DNA from: Mycobacterium innocens
GTDB taxonomy: Bacteria; Actinomycetota; Actinomycetes; Mycobacteriales; Mycobacteriaceae
Direction: 5' to 3'
Length of the DNA stretch: 64,000 nucleotides
NCBI RefSeq assembly: GCF_900566055.1
Contig: NZ_UPHQ01000006.1
Coordinates: 114,409 to 178,408 of the forward strand
Part shown: positions 49,028 through 58,181 of the stretch, one piece after another
Numbering within the stretch: position 1 is the first letter of the stretch
How the letters are laid out: each line of letters starts with the position of its first letter
Program-made: the position numbers and the translations under genes
Notes under the pieces: generated by a model
The model's database searches: none
What the model saw: the letters and a program-made list of their open reading frames with translations, nothing else
What the model was told of the DNA's origin: nothing

Positions 49028-50203
49028 CTAGATACCGCCCCGGGCCACCAGTTGTCCGGCGATCACATTGCGCTGGATCTCGTTGGTGCCTTCACCGACG
49101 ATCATCAGGGGCGCATCGCGGAAATAGCGTTCGACGTCGTATTCGGTTGAGTAGCCGTAGCCGCCGTGAATGCGCACCGCGTTCAACGCGATCTCCATCG
49201 CCACCTCGGAGGCGAACAGCTTGGCCATCCCTGCCTCCATGTCGCAGCGCTGGCCGCTGTCGTAGCGCTCGGCGGCGTAGCGGGTCAGTTGGCGTGCGGC
49301 GGTGAGTTTGGTTGCCATGTCGGCCAGATAGTTGCCGACGGCCTGATGCTTCCAAATCGGCTGACCGAAGCTCTCCCGCTGCTGGGCATAGGCGAGCGCG
49401 TCTTCCAGTGCCGCGGTTGCCACCCCCAGGGCACGGGCCGCTACTTGGATGCGGCCTGTTTCTAGGCCCTTCATCATCTGCGAAAAGCCGTCCCCCATAA
49501 GGTTTCCCAAGACTGCCGACACCGGCACCCGGTAGTCGTCGAAGGACAACTCGCAAGACTCGACGCCCTTGTAGCCCAGCTTGGGCAGGTCCCGCGACAC
49601 CGTCAGGCCCGGTCCGGGCTCGACCAGCACGATCGAGATTCCCTTATGGCGCGGTAGGGCATTGGGATCGGTCTTGCACAGCAACGCGATCAGCCCGGAG
49701 CGGCGCGCGTTGGTGATCCAGGTCTTGGCGCCGTTGATCCGCAAGCCGCCGGAGCCCCGGGCGGGATCCGGCAGCGCGGTGGTCGACATGTTCTGCAGGT
49801 CGGAGCCGCCGCCGGGCTCGGTGAGCGCCATGGTGGCCCGCAGCTCGCCGCTGGCCATCGGCGGCAGATACGCCGTCTTCTGCTCTTCGGTGCCGAACAG
49901 CGTCAGCAGCTTGGCCACCACGGTGTGCCCGCCCATCGCCCCGGCCAGGCTCATCCAGCCGCGGGCCAGCTCCTGGGTGACCTGCACATAGCACGGCATC
50001 GACACCGGCGACCCGCCGTACTCTTCGGGGACGGCCAGCCCGAAGATGCCGATCCGCTTCATCTGCTCGATCCACGCCTCGGGGTAGGCGTTGGCGTGCT
50101 CCACCTCGCGGACGCTCGGTTTCACGTCGCGGTCGATGAAGGCCCGTACGGTGTCGACCAGCATCGTTTCTTCGTGATTCAGCTCATTGCTCACCCGTGC
50201 CAT
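49028..50203 (-). CDS. fadE3: Acyl-CoA dehydrogenase FadE3 (Rv0215c-like)
   Basis: The 391-residue flavoprotein is an acyl-CoA dehydrogenase. Visible are the FAD-binding signatures LTEPGGGSDLQNMSTTA and WITNA, and a C-terminal RIHGGYGYSTEYDVERYFRDAPLMIVGEGTNEIQRNVI containing the catalytic Glu. It removes hydrogens at C2-C3 of acyl-CoA. It is divergent from the Rv0216-like hydratase gene with a 39-bp gap. The two would catalyse successive steps (dehydrogenation, then hydration). Confidence 0.93.
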   Translation of the reverse strand: MARVSNELNHEETMLVDTVRAFIDRDVKPSVREVEHANAYPEAWIEQMKRIGIFGLAVPEEYGGSPVSMPCYVQVTQELARGWMSLAGAMGGHTVVAKLLTLFGTEEQKTAYLPPMASGELRATMALTEPGGGSDLQNMSTTALPDPARGSGGLRINGAKTWITNARRSGLIALLCKTDPNALPRHKGISIVLVEPGPGLTVSRDLPKLGYKGVESCELSFDDYRVPVSAVLGNLMGDGFSQMMKGLETGRIQVAARALGVATAALEDALAYAQQRESFGQPIWKHQAVGNYLADMATKLTAARQLTRYAAERYDSGQRCDMEAGMAKLFASEVAMEIALNAVRIHGGYGYSTEYDVERYFRDAPLMIVGEGTNEIQRNVIAGQLVARGGI

Positions 50204-50242
50204 ATTGACCCTCGCTTCGACCGGCTGCCAGCATGTGGCGTT

Positions 50243-51253
50243 GTGACATACGCGGACACCCGCCAGGGCGGCCCCTTCTTCGACGACCTCTCGGTAGGCC
50301 AGACATTCGACTGGGCACCGGCGATGACGCTATCGTCGGGGCTGGCCGCGGCCCATCAGGCGATCGTGGGCGACCGGCTGCGGCTGGCCCTGGACGCAGA
50401 GCTGTGCGCGGCGGTGATCGGCGCACCCGCACCGCTGGCGCACCCGGGCCTGGTCTGCGACGTGGCGATCGGGCAGTCGACCCTGGTGACTCAGCGGGTC
50501 AAAGCCAACCTGTTCTACCGAGGCCTGACGTTCCACCGATTTCCGGTGATCGGCGACACCGTCTACACCCGCACCGAAGTGGTCGGGTTGCGCGCCAATG
50601 CGGCCAAACCGGGCCGTGCCCCAACCGGACTGGCGGCGCTGCGGATGACGACCGTCGACCAGGCCGACCGGTTGGTGCTCGACTTCTACCGGTGCGCCAT
50701 GCTGCCCGCGAGCCCGGATTGGCGGCCCGACCGGCCCGAGGCCCCCGGAGATGACTTATCCGCCATCGGCGCCGGCGTGACCGGACCGGCCGTCGACCCC
50801 GCGAGCGGCTGGGACGCCGAGGTGTTCCGCGCTGAGGTGCCCGGTCCGCACTTCGACGCCGGCATTGCCGGCTCGGTCCTGCACAGCACCGCTGACCTGG
50901 TCAGCAGCGCCCCCGAGCTGGCCCGGCTCACCCTGAATATTGCGGCGACACACCATGATTCGCGCGTCGGCGGGCAGCGTCTGGTCTACGGCGGGCACAC
51001 CATCGGGCTGGCGTTCGCGCAGGCCTGCCGATTGTTGCCGAACCTGGTGACGGTGCTGGGCTGGGAACACTGCGACCACACCGGGCCGGTGCGCGAGGGC
51101 GACACCCTCTACAGCGAGCTGCACGTCGAGTCCGCCCAGCCCACCGGGAACGGCGGCGTGCTGGGACTGCGGTCGCTGGTCTACGCCGTCGGCACCGCGG
51201 CCGAGCCGGACCGGCAGGTGCTGGACTGGCGGTTCACCGCGCGGCAGTTCTGA
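50243..51253 (+). CDS. Double-hotdog R-hydratase-like protein (Rv0216-like)
   Basis: The 336-residue protein has two hotdog folds, each starting like a MaoC hydratase (GPFFDDLSVGQTFDWAPAMTLSSG and DAGIAGSVLHSTADLVSSA). The structure of Rv0216 showed the R-hydratase fold but an atypical active site, so the activity is uncertain. GTG 50243 gives the length of the tuberculosis protein (337). A 29-bp gap to the CoA-transferase gene suggests an operon 50243-53756. Confidence 0.85.
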   Translation: MTYADTRQGGPFFDDLSVGQTFDWAPAMTLSSGLAAAHQAIVGDRLRLALDAELCAAVIGAPAPLAHPGLVCDVAIGQSTLVTQRVKANLFYRGLTFHRFPVIGDTVYTRTEVVGLRANAAKPGRAPTGLAALRMTTVDQADRLVLDFYRCAMLPASPDWRPDRPEAPGDDLSAIGAGVTGPAVDPASGWDAEVFRAEVPGPHFDAGIAGSVLHSTADLVSSAPELARLTLNIAATHHDSRVGGQRLVYGGHTIGLAFAQACRLLPNLVTVLGWEHCDHTGPVREGDTLYSELHVESAQPTGNGGVLGLRSLVYAVGTAAEPDRQVLDWRFTARQF

Positions 51254-51282
51254 ACCGCTACGGGAGCATTACGCTCGGCCGG

Positions 51283-52440
51283 GTGAGCTGCACCCTGGCC
51301 AGATGGGGGAGTACCGGGCTGGCCTACCTGACCGGTCTGCCCGGCGGGCCGCCCGACTTCTCCCGCGCCAACGTGTTGAGCCGCGCCGAGACGATCGCCG
51401 CCGATGCGGCCACGCTGCTGACCGGACGGGCCGGATTGCTGGGACTGACCCGCCGGGGCCGGGTGTCGGCCGGCGGAGCCACCCGGTTGCTCGCGGCCGC
51501 CGACGGCTGGCTCGCGATCACTTTGTCGCGCCCCGACGACGTCGCCGCCGTTCCCGCGCTGCTGCAGGTCGATCGGCTGCCCGACGACCCCTGGCCCGCC
51601 ATCCAGCGGTGGGCCGCGACGTCGTGCGTGTCCACGGTCGTCGAGCGGACCCAGCTCGTCGACATCCCCGCCGCGACACTGGGTGAGGCAACGGCCGCAC
51701 CGCCGCGGATTCGTCGCGTGGGGCCGCGCGGAGCGGTGCGCGGACCGGCCGGTCTGCTCGTCGCCGACCTGTCGTCGATGTGGGCCGGTCCGCTCTGCGG
51801 GCACCTGCTGGCCCGAGCGGGCGCGACCGTCGTGAAAATCGAAAGCCCGCGCCGCCCCGACGGCACCCGAGCCGGCGACCGCTCCTTCTTCGACTGGATC
51901 AACGGTGAAAAGCTCTCGTACTGCCTCGATTTCGACGAACAGGCCGAAGAGCTGCGGCAGCTGTTGACCGTCGCGGACATCGTGATCGAGGGTTCGCGGC
52001 CCGCTGCGTTGGCGCGACGACGGCTCGGGCCCGACCGCGTTGCGCCGCGGCCCGGGCGAATCTGGTTGCGCATCAACGGCTATGGCGAACAGTCCGGACG
52101 GCCGGCGTTCGGTGACGATGCCGCGGTGGCCGGTGGACTCGTCGGATCCGCTGCCGACGGGCCGGTGTTCTGCGGCGACGCCATCGCCGACCCGCTGGCC
52201 GGCATCGAGGCAAGCCAGGCGATCACCGAATCGCTGGGGCGCGGCGGCGGCGAACTCATCGACGTATCCCTGGCAGCCGTTGCCGCCAGCTACGCCGCAC
52301 AACCACTGACGGCATCGGTATCGACATACCCGGCGCTGCCACCGTCGCCGCCGCCGCCGTGCGGGGCTGCCGCCGACCTCGGTGCCGACAACGACGCCGT
52401 GCGCCGCCTCGTCGGGCAACGACGCGCGCTGCCATGCTGA
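51283..52440 (+). CDS. CaiB/BaiF-like class III CoA-transferase with swapped domain order
   Basis: Residues about 155-345 of the 385-residue protein match the N-terminal part of class III CoA-transferases: LLVADLSSMWAGPLCGHLLARAGATVVKIESP, FFDWINGEKLSYCLDF, RIWLRINGYGEQSG. Residues 60-135 look like the normally C-terminal part (LLAAADGWLAITLSRPDD; ERTQLVDIPAATLGE). The C-terminal section thus precedes the N-terminal one. The class III catalytic Asp should lie in the GRPAFGDDAAVAGG/ADPLAG region, but I cannot assign it. The ATG of the next gene overlaps the 3' end by 7 bp. Confidence 0.78.
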   Translation: MSCTLARWGSTGLAYLTGLPGGPPDFSRANVLSRAETIAADAATLLTGRAGLLGLTRRGRVSAGGATRLLAAADGWLAITLSRPDDVAAVPALLQVDRLPDDPWPAIQRWAATSCVSTVVERTQLVDIPAATLGEATAAPPRIRRVGPRGAVRGPAGLLVADLSSMWAGPLCGHLLARAGATVVKIESPRRPDGTRAGDRSFFDWINGEKLSYCLDFDEQAEELRQLLTVADIVIEGSRPAALARRRLGPDRVAPRPGRIWLRINGYGEQSGRPAFGDDAAVAGGLVGSAADGPVFCGDAIADPLAGIEASQAITESLGRGGGELIDVSLAAVAASYAAQPLTASVSTYPALPPSPPPPCGAAADLGADNDAVRRLVGQRRALPC

Positions 52441-53756
52441 TTCGGCGGGCCACCTTGCTCGACGGGACGAGAGCCGACATCCGGGTGGGCGCCTTGATCG
52501 ACGAGGTCGGTGACGGCCTGGTGGCGGCGCCGGGTGAACGGGTTCTCGACGCAGCCGGCGGTGCGGTGCTGCCCGGCCTGCACGACCACCATATGCACCT
52601 GCGCTCGGCGGCCGCGGCCCTGGATTCGCTGCTCGTCGGACCACCCGCCATTCTCACCAAAGAGCTTCTGGTACAGGCGCTTTCGATGGCCGGGCCGAGC
52701 TCCGACGGGTGGATCCGCGCGATCGGCTACCACGAGTCCGTCGCCGGGCGGTTGGACCGCGACGTGCTCGATGCACTGGTGCCCGATATTCCACTGCGCA
52801 TCCAGCATCGCAGTGGCGCCCTGTGGATCCTCAACTCCGCGGCACTGGCCCGCATCGGCCTGGCCGGGCACCCCGATGGTCGGCTGCCCAGCGCCGATTC
52901 CGGTTGGCCGGATGGGTTGCCACGGCGCGAAACCGACCTTGTGCGACTAAGCGACCGGCTCACCTCGATGGGCGTCACCGGAGTCACCGACGCCACCCCG
53001 GATCTCGGTGCCGACGACATGGACTCGTTGCTGACGGCGCATCGCCGCGGCGAATTCCGGCCGCGAGTACGGTTTCTGGCGCCGGGCAAGAAGATCCTGC
53101 ACGACGACCGGCTGGATCTGGACGCCCTGACGACCTGGATCGCCGGCTGCCACCACGCCGGCCGCCCGGTGGCGGTGCACTGCGTGACCGCGGCTCAGCT
53201 GGTGGTGACCATCGCGGCGCTGCGCGCCGCCGGCAGCCATCCGCTCGATCGGATCGAGCACGCCGCCGTGGTGCCCGACGATAACCTGGCCGACCTGTGC
53301 GATCTCGGGGTGACCGTGGTGACTCAGCCCAATTTCGTTGCCGAGCGCGGTGATCAGTACCTTGCCGAGGTCCCGGCCGTCGAGCATCATCTGCTCTGGC
53401 GAGTCGCGTCGTTGGTGGACGCACAAGTGCCGGTGGCATTGTCGACCGATATGCCGTTCGGTCACGGCGACCCGTGGGCGGCCATGTGCGCCGCGGTGCA
53501 TCGCGCCACATCCGGCGGGGCGATGCTCAATCCCGATGAATGCGTCGCGGCGCGAACAGCTTTGACAATGTTTCTGGGCCACCCGGATGAGCCGGGGCGG
53601 GCGCGCACGGTTGCGGCGGGGCAACCGGGGGACCTGTGCGTGCTGTCGCAGCCGCCCGCGACGGCGTTGGCTCAGCTGGACGCCGGCCTGGTGACCGCAA
53701 CCATCATCGGCGGCGAGATCGCCTATACCAGCGGCCCGGATTGCCCGCGAGCGTAA
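52434..53756 (+). CDS. Metal-dependent amidohydrolase (YtcJ-like)
   Basis: The 440-residue TIM-barrel hydrolase of the amidohydrolase superfamily starts LIRRATLLDGTRADIRVGAL. It has the metal pair HDHHMHLRSA, HCVTAAQ, RIEHAAVV and the Asp in VALSTDMPFGHGDPW. It cleaves amide or ester bonds of an unknown substrate. It overlaps the CoA-transferase gene by 7 bp, and this placement with a hydratase suggests a ring- or amide-substrate degradation route feeding beta-oxidation. The stop codon lies inside a hairpin repeat. Confidence 0.85.
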   Translation: MLIRRATLLDGTRADIRVGALIDEVGDGLVAAPGERVLDAAGGAVLPGLHDHHMHLRSAAAALDSLLVGPPAILTKELLVQALSMAGPSSDGWIRAIGYHESVAGRLDRDVLDALVPDIPLRIQHRSGALWILNSAALARIGLAGHPDGRLPSADSGWPDGLPRRETDLVRLSDRLTSMGVTGVTDATPDLGADDMDSLLTAHRRGEFRPRVRFLAPGKKILHDDRLDLDALTTWIAGCHHAGRPVAVHCVTAAQLVVTIAALRAAGSHPLDRIEHAAVVPDDNLADLCDLGVTVVTQPNFVAERGDQYLAEVPAVEHHLLWRVASLVDAQVPVALSTDMPFGHGDPWAAMCAAVHRATSGGAMLNPDECVAARTALTMFLGHPDEPGRARTVAAGQPGDLCVLSQPPATALAQLDAGLVTATIIGGEIAYTSGPDCPRA

Positions 53757-53806
53757 CGCCAGGGCGAAAGTCCGGGGCCCGAATTTTGCCGTGGCGTTAC
53801 GTTCGG
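53749..53806. terminator. Hairpin repeat, family B, at the convergent amidohydrolase/lipW junction
   Basis: The arms 53749-53770 and 53785-53806 pair over 22 bp with three mismatches; the core is CGTAACGCCA/TGGCGTTACG. The TAA stop of the amidohydrolase (53754-53756) is inside the left arm, and the lipW stop lies 7 bp beyond the right arm. A T-rich step occurs on each strand. It probably terminates both transcripts. Confidence 0.75.
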
Positions 53807-53812
53807 CGGAAA

Positions 53813-54712
53813 TCAACCCGCCGGCGTCACCGCCGCCCGCAGCACATCGCACTGCGTCGCGAAGAATCGTTGTGACACTTGGGCCTTCGGTGCTACCAGG
53901 TCGAAGCCGTGGAACGCGCCCGGCACCAGCTCGACCTGACAGGGCACCCCGGCGGCTTCCAACCGTCGGGCATAGTCGAGATCCTCGTCGTGAAACAGGT
54001 CATGGGTGCCGACGCCGATCCACGCCGGCGCCAGGCCGCGCAGGTCCGCACGTCTGCCCGGGACCGCCACCCGGGGATCCGCATCGCCGAGATACGCCGC
54101 CCAGCCGAACCGGTTAGCGCGGGTATCCCATATCCGATAGCGCGGGTTGGCGGCGGTCGCAGAACTGCGGTCATCGAGCATCGGGTAGGTCAGCAGCTGA
54201 AATGCCGGCGCGATTTCGCCGCGGTCGCGCGCCAGCAGGGCCAGCGCCGCGGCAAGACCGCCGCCCGCGCTGGCGCCGCCGACAGCGATCCGGCCCGGGT
54301 CCACCGCGGGCAGCGCGGCCAGCCAGCGCAGCGCCGAGTAGCAGTCTTCCAGCGGCGCGGGGTAGGGGTGCTCGGGTGCCAGCTGGTATTCCACCGAGGC
54401 GACGGTGATGCCCAGTGTCCGGGCGAACTGGCGGCACAGCCAGTCATCCTGAGCGGCCTTGCCCAGCACATATCCGCCACCGTGAATCCACAGCAGGGCC
54501 GGTGTCGGCTCGGCAACGCCGGTGCCCCGGTAGAGCCGTACGCCGGCACCCGAGCCCAGCGTGATCACCTCGACATCGCTGGGCGTCCCGCGGCTGGTCA
54601 GGGCGATCAGCGCCCGGATTGCCGGCAGTGTCCGGGGACCGACCAGCCTTCGTGGTGCGAAGCGGGCGGTTCGGCGCAGATCCGGATGGACGACGTCAAC
54701 GTTGGCGCGCAC
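53813..54712 (-). CDS. lipW: Alpha/beta hydrolase, esterase/lipase LipW (Rv0217c-like)
   Basis: The 299-residue esterase is of the hormone-sensitive lipase family, with oxyanion motif HGGGYVLG, nucleophile GASAGGGLA (Ser), acid in GTHDLFHDED and base in GAFHGFDLV. GTG 54712 (VRANVDVVHPDLRR) gives the known length (about 302). No signal peptide is visible. Likely substrates are short to medium acyl esters. Confidence 0.9.
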   Translation of the reverse strand: MRANVDVVHPDLRRTARFAPRRLVGPRTLPAIRALIALTSRGTPSDVEVITLGSGAGVRLYRGTGVAEPTPALLWIHGGGYVLGKAAQDDWLCRQFARTLGITVASVEYQLAPEHPYPAPLEDCYSALRWLAALPAVDPGRIAVGGASAGGGLAAALALLARDRGEIAPAFQLLTYPMLDDRSSATAANPRYRIWDTRANRFGWAAYLGDADPRVAVPGRRADLRGLAPAWIGVGTHDLFHDEDLDYARRLEAAGVPCQVELVPGAFHGFDLVAPKAQVSQRFFATQCDVLRAAVTPAG

Positions 54713-54941
54713 CCACCCAGTATGTGTCCGGACGCGGGCGCACGATGTGGCGGCGGAGTTTGTGTCACCGCCGCCGGGCATTGGGCATAAGGGACCCACC
54801 GCGGAGTCTGGCCCGGGCTGCCGAGTTACTGTGCCGCGGCGGGTGTCCTGTGGCCGAGTTGGATGCGCGCGCCATTGGTGTCCGCGCACGCCGGGTTCGC
54901 CTAGAGTCAGCGCGGGAGGTCGGGCCGTGGATTCGACGGGC

Positions 54942-56345
54942 ATGGGTTGGCGTAAACAGCGCCGCGACACTGGCGGCGCAGCCGGACCTGCCGCGGATCA
55001 GCAGGCGGGTGATCGCCAGCCTGGCGGCCCAGTAGGTGTCCCGGAGCGACGACAAGACTCAGCCCACGGCTTTCCCGCCGGCCTGTGGCGCACTCTGGAG
55101 CGTCATCCACCGCCGGGTGCGCACCGGCTGAACCGCTTTCGGAGCCCGCTGCGCGGCCCGTGGCTGACATCGGTGTTCGGACTGGTGCTGTTGGTGACGT
55201 TGCCCATCGTGGTCATCACCGGGCTGCTGTCCTATAGCGCCTATGCACCGCAGTTGGGTCAGGCGATCCCCGGCGACGTCGGCTGGCTGCGGCTGCCCGC
55301 ATTCGCCTGGCCCACCCGTTCGTCGTGGCTGTACCGGCTGACCCAGGGTGTCCATGTGGGGCTGGGTCTGCTGATCATCCCGGTGGTGTTGGCCAAGCTG
55401 TGGTCAGTGATCCCGAAACTGTTCGTCTGGCCGCCCGCGCGGTCGATCGCCCAGCTGCTGGAGCGGGCGTCGTTGTTGATGCTGGTCGGTGGGGTGTTGT
55501 TCGAGATCGTCACCGGGGTGCTCAACATCCAGTACGACTACATCTTCGGGTTCAGCTTCTACACCGGGCACTATTTCGGGGCGTGGGTCTTCATCGCCGG
55601 CTTCCTGATGCATATCGCGCTCAAGATTCCGCGCATGATCACCGGGCTGCGGTCGCTGTCGATGCGAGAAGTGTTGCGCACCAACGTGACCGACACCCGG
55701 CCCGAAGCGCCGGATCCCGATGGGCTGGTGGCCGCCGACCCGGCGGAGCCGACGGTGAGCAGGCGCGGCGCTCTGGCACTGGTGGGCTCCGGTGTACTGC
55801 TGATCGCGGTGCTGACCGTCGGCCAGACCCTCGGCGGGCCGGCGCGCCGCGTGGCACTGCTCTTGCCACGCGGACGAGGTCGAGATTTCCCGGTCAACAA
55901 GACCGCCGCAGCCGCCGCGATCACACCCGACAGCGTCGGCGAGAAGTGGCGGCTGGCGCTGCGCGGCGGTCCGGCGGAGGTGGTACTGGATCGGGCCGCC
56001 CTGGCCGGACTGCCGCAGCGCGTCGCCAGGCTGCCGATAGCCTGCGTGGAAGGCTGGTCGACCGTGCAGACCTGGACCGGGGTCCGGCTGGCCGACCTGG
56101 CCCGAATGGCCGGGGTACCGGCACCACGCTCGGCGCGAGTGGTATCGCTGCAGCGCGGCGGCGCATTCGGCACGGCGCGCCTGCAGGCCAATCAGATCAA
56201 CGATCCCGATGCGCTACTTGCACTGCGGGTCAACGGCAACGACCTACCCCTTGACCACGGCTACCCGGCCCGCATCATCGTTCCCGCGCTGCCGGGTGTG
56301 CACAACACCAAATGGGTCGCCGCCATCGAATTCGAGCCGAGCTGA
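54942..56345 (+). CDS. Membrane oxidoreductase: cytochrome b-like helices plus molybdopterin-binding domain (Rv0218-like)
   Basis: The product is about 467 residues from ATG 54942. Four membrane helices occupy residues about 80-250 (VFGLVLLVTLPIVVITGLLSY; GVHVGLGLLIIPVVLAKLW; ERASLLMLVGGVLFEIVTGVL; HYFGAWVFIAGFLMHIALKI) and hold conserved His. A fifth, signal-anchor-like helix (RRGALALVGSGVLLIAVLTVG) leads into a sulfite-oxidase-type molybdopterin domain (IACVEGWSTVQTWTGVRLADLA, with Cys as Mo ligand). The enzyme would pass electrons from an external substrate to the membrane. The true start is uncertain by up to about 50 codons. Confidence 0.82.
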   Translation: MGWRKQRRDTGGAAGPAADQQAGDRQPGGPVGVPERRQDSAHGFPAGLWRTLERHPPPGAHRLNRFRSPLRGPWLTSVFGLVLLVTLPIVVITGLLSYSAYAPQLGQAIPGDVGWLRLPAFAWPTRSSWLYRLTQGVHVGLGLLIIPVVLAKLWSVIPKLFVWPPARSIAQLLERASLLMLVGGVLFEIVTGVLNIQYDYIFGFSFYTGHYFGAWVFIAGFLMHIALKIPRMITGLRSLSMREVLRTNVTDTRPEAPDPDGLVAADPAEPTVSRRGALALVGSGVLLIAVLTVGQTLGGPARRVALLLPRGRGRDFPVNKTAAAAAITPDSVGEKWRLALRGGPAEVVLDRAALAGLPQRVARLPIACVEGWSTVQTWTGVRLADLARMAGVPAPRSARVVSLQRGGAFGTARLQANQINDPDALLALRVNGNDLPLDHGYPARIIVPALPGVHNTKWVAAIEFEPS

Positions 56346-56346
56346 A

Positions 56347-56898
56347 ATGCTAAGAGCGACAAAGCGGTTCGTCCACTACTACGGCGCTCGTCCACTGCAC
56401 CTGCTGACGATGCTGTCCGGCTTCGCGCTGCTCGGCTACCTCCTGGCCACCTTCACGCCCGCCACGCTGTGGAACCCCGGCACCTGGTGGCAGTCGATCG
56501 CGGTCTGGTTCGCCGCCGCCGTGATCGGACACGACCTGCTGCTCTTCCCGCTCTACGCGCTGGCCGACCGCGTCCTGGCGGCGCCTGGGCGTCGGCGGGG
56601 CCGCTCTCAGCCAGAAATCCCAGAGATCAGCGCGCGCAACCACATTCGCGTCCCGGCGCTGGGAGCCGGGCTGACCCTGCTGATCTTCCTGCCGGGCATC
56701 ATCGAACAGGGTGCACCGACCTACCTGGCGGCGACCGGACAGACTCAGCAGCCGTTTCTGGGCAGATGGCTGTCGCTGACCGCGGCGATGTTCGCCGTCA
56801 GCGCCGTCGTTTACGCTGCCCGGCGCGCCGTTGGGCGTCGACGGGGCGCCGGCAGCCCACAGCGCGGCAGCGAACCACCGCAATGTGATCGTGGTTAG
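56347..56898 (+). CDS. Four-helix membrane protein (Rv0219-like)
   Basis: The 183-residue protein has about four hydrophobic helices (LLTMLSGFALLGYLLATF; WQSIAVWFAAAVIGHDLLLFPLYALAD; ALGAGLTLLIFLPGIIEQG; LTAAMFAVSAVVYAARR) and a charged tail. It starts directly after the Rv0218-like stop (1-bp gap), so it is coupled and may form a complex with that oxidoreductase. Function is unknown. Confidence 0.83.
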   Translation: MLRATKRFVHYYGARPLHLLTMLSGFALLGYLLATFTPATLWNPGTWWQSIAVWFAAAVIGHDLLLFPLYALADRVLAAPGRRRGRSQPEIPEISARNHIRVPALGAGLTLLIFLPGIIEQGAPTYLAATGQTQQPFLGRWLSLTAAMFAVSAVVYAARRAVGRRRGAGSPQRGSEPPQCDRG

Positions 56899-56926
56899 CG
56901 CGAACCCGGCGGGGTACGCTCCCTCC

Positions 56927-58129
56927 ATGACGGCGAGCGGCCCGACAATGATGTCCCAGGTCAAATGGTTGCTGCGGGCCCGTCCGGGCGACTATCTGCT
57001 GGCATTGAGCGTCGCCGGGGCTTCACTCCCGGTGGTCGGCAAGCACCTCGAGCCGCTGGGCAGTGTCACCGCGATGAGCGTCTGGGGTGCCCGGCATGCA
57101 CCGGAATTCGTGTCCACCAGGGCCAGGGACTGGCTCACCCCGGGAACCAGCGGCCTCCGCCGTCGCGACCGCGCCAGCACGAACGAGGTTTCGGCCGCGG
57201 CGCTGCGCGGCATCGTGGCGGCCGCCGACCTGGACCTCGAATGGCCGGCGCCGCAGCGCACCCCACCGGTCTGCGAAGTCCTGCGGCACCGCCGCTACCT
57301 GCACCGCCGTGGCGTCCATTACGGCGACAGCCCGGCGCAGTTGCTCGACGTGTGGCGCCGCAAGGAGCTGCCCAGCCATCCCGCGCCGGTGCTGCTGTTC
57401 GTCCCGGGCGGCGCCTGGATACACGGCAGCCGCACCATGCAGGGGTATGCGCTGCTGTCGCGCATGGCGGAGCAGGGCTGGGTGTGCCTATCGATCGACT
57501 ACCGCGTCGCGCCGCACCACCGCTGGCCGCGCCACATCCAAGACGTCAAGGCCGCCATCGCCTGGGCGCGGGCCAACGTGGACAAATTCGGCGGCGACCG
57601 TGACTTCATCGCGATAGCGGGCTGCTCGGCCGGCGGCCACCTGTCCGCATTGGCCGGGCTCACCGCCAACGACCCCGACTACCAGGGCGAGTTGCCGGAC
57701 GGCTCCGACACCTCGGTCGACGCCGCGGTCGGGATCTACGGCCGCTACGACTGGCAGGACCGTTCCACCCCGGAGCGGGTGCGGTTCGTCGACTTCTTGG
57801 AGCGGGTCGTGGTCAAGCGCAGAATCGCCCGCCACCCGCACGTATACCTGGCTGCATCGCCGATAGCCCGGGTGCACACCAATGCGCCGCCGTTCCTGGT
57901 CATTCACGGCAGCCGCGACGGGGTGATTCCGGTGGCGCAGGCCCGCAGCTTCGTCGAGCGGCTACGTGCGGCGTCGCGGTCGCTGGTGGCCTACGTGGAG
58001 TTGCCCGGGGCCGGCCACGGCTTCGACCTGCTCGACGGCGCTCGCACCGGCCCGACCACCCACGCGATCTCGCTGTTCCTCAACCACGTTCACCGCACCC
58101 GGAATCAGTTCGCAAAAGAGGTCATCTAG
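56927..58129 (+). CDS. lipC: Esterase LipC (Rv0220-like)
   Basis: The 400-residue alpha/beta hydrolase has a hydrophobic N-terminal segment, the oxyanion loop FVPGGAWIHGS, nucleophile Ser234 in GCSAGGHLSAL, acid in HGSRDGVIP and base in GAGHGFDLLDG. LipC of M. tuberculosis is a cell-surface esterase active on short-chain esters. ATG 56927 gives a length close to 403. It is followed after 52 bp by the WS/DGAT gene. Confidence 0.9.
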   Translation: MTASGPTMMSQVKWLLRARPGDYLLALSVAGASLPVVGKHLEPLGSVTAMSVWGARHAPEFVSTRARDWLTPGTSGLRRRDRASTNEVSAAALRGIVAAADLDLEWPAPQRTPPVCEVLRHRRYLHRRGVHYGDSPAQLLDVWRRKELPSHPAPVLLFVPGGAWIHGSRTMQGYALLSRMAEQGWVCLSIDYRVAPHHRWPRHIQDVKAAIAWARANVDKFGGDRDFIAIAGCSAGGHLSALAGLTANDPDYQGELPDGSDTSVDAAVGIYGRYDWQDRSTPERVRFVDFLERVVVKRRIARHPHVYLAASPIARVHTNAPPFLVIHGSRDGVIPVAQARSFVERLRAASRSLVAYVELPGAGHGFDLLDGARTGPTTHAISLFLNHVHRTRNQFAKEVI

Positions 58130-58181
58130 GCACCGGCCGATTGCGCCGGTTGTAAAGTCGCGCTATGACCAGGGGGCTGCG

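Noticed and set aside
54765..55055. A minus-strand frame opposite the 5' part of the Rv0218-like gene
   Set aside because: Its first part has some high third-position GC, but it has no recognised domain and the opposite strand encodes the known membrane enzyme.
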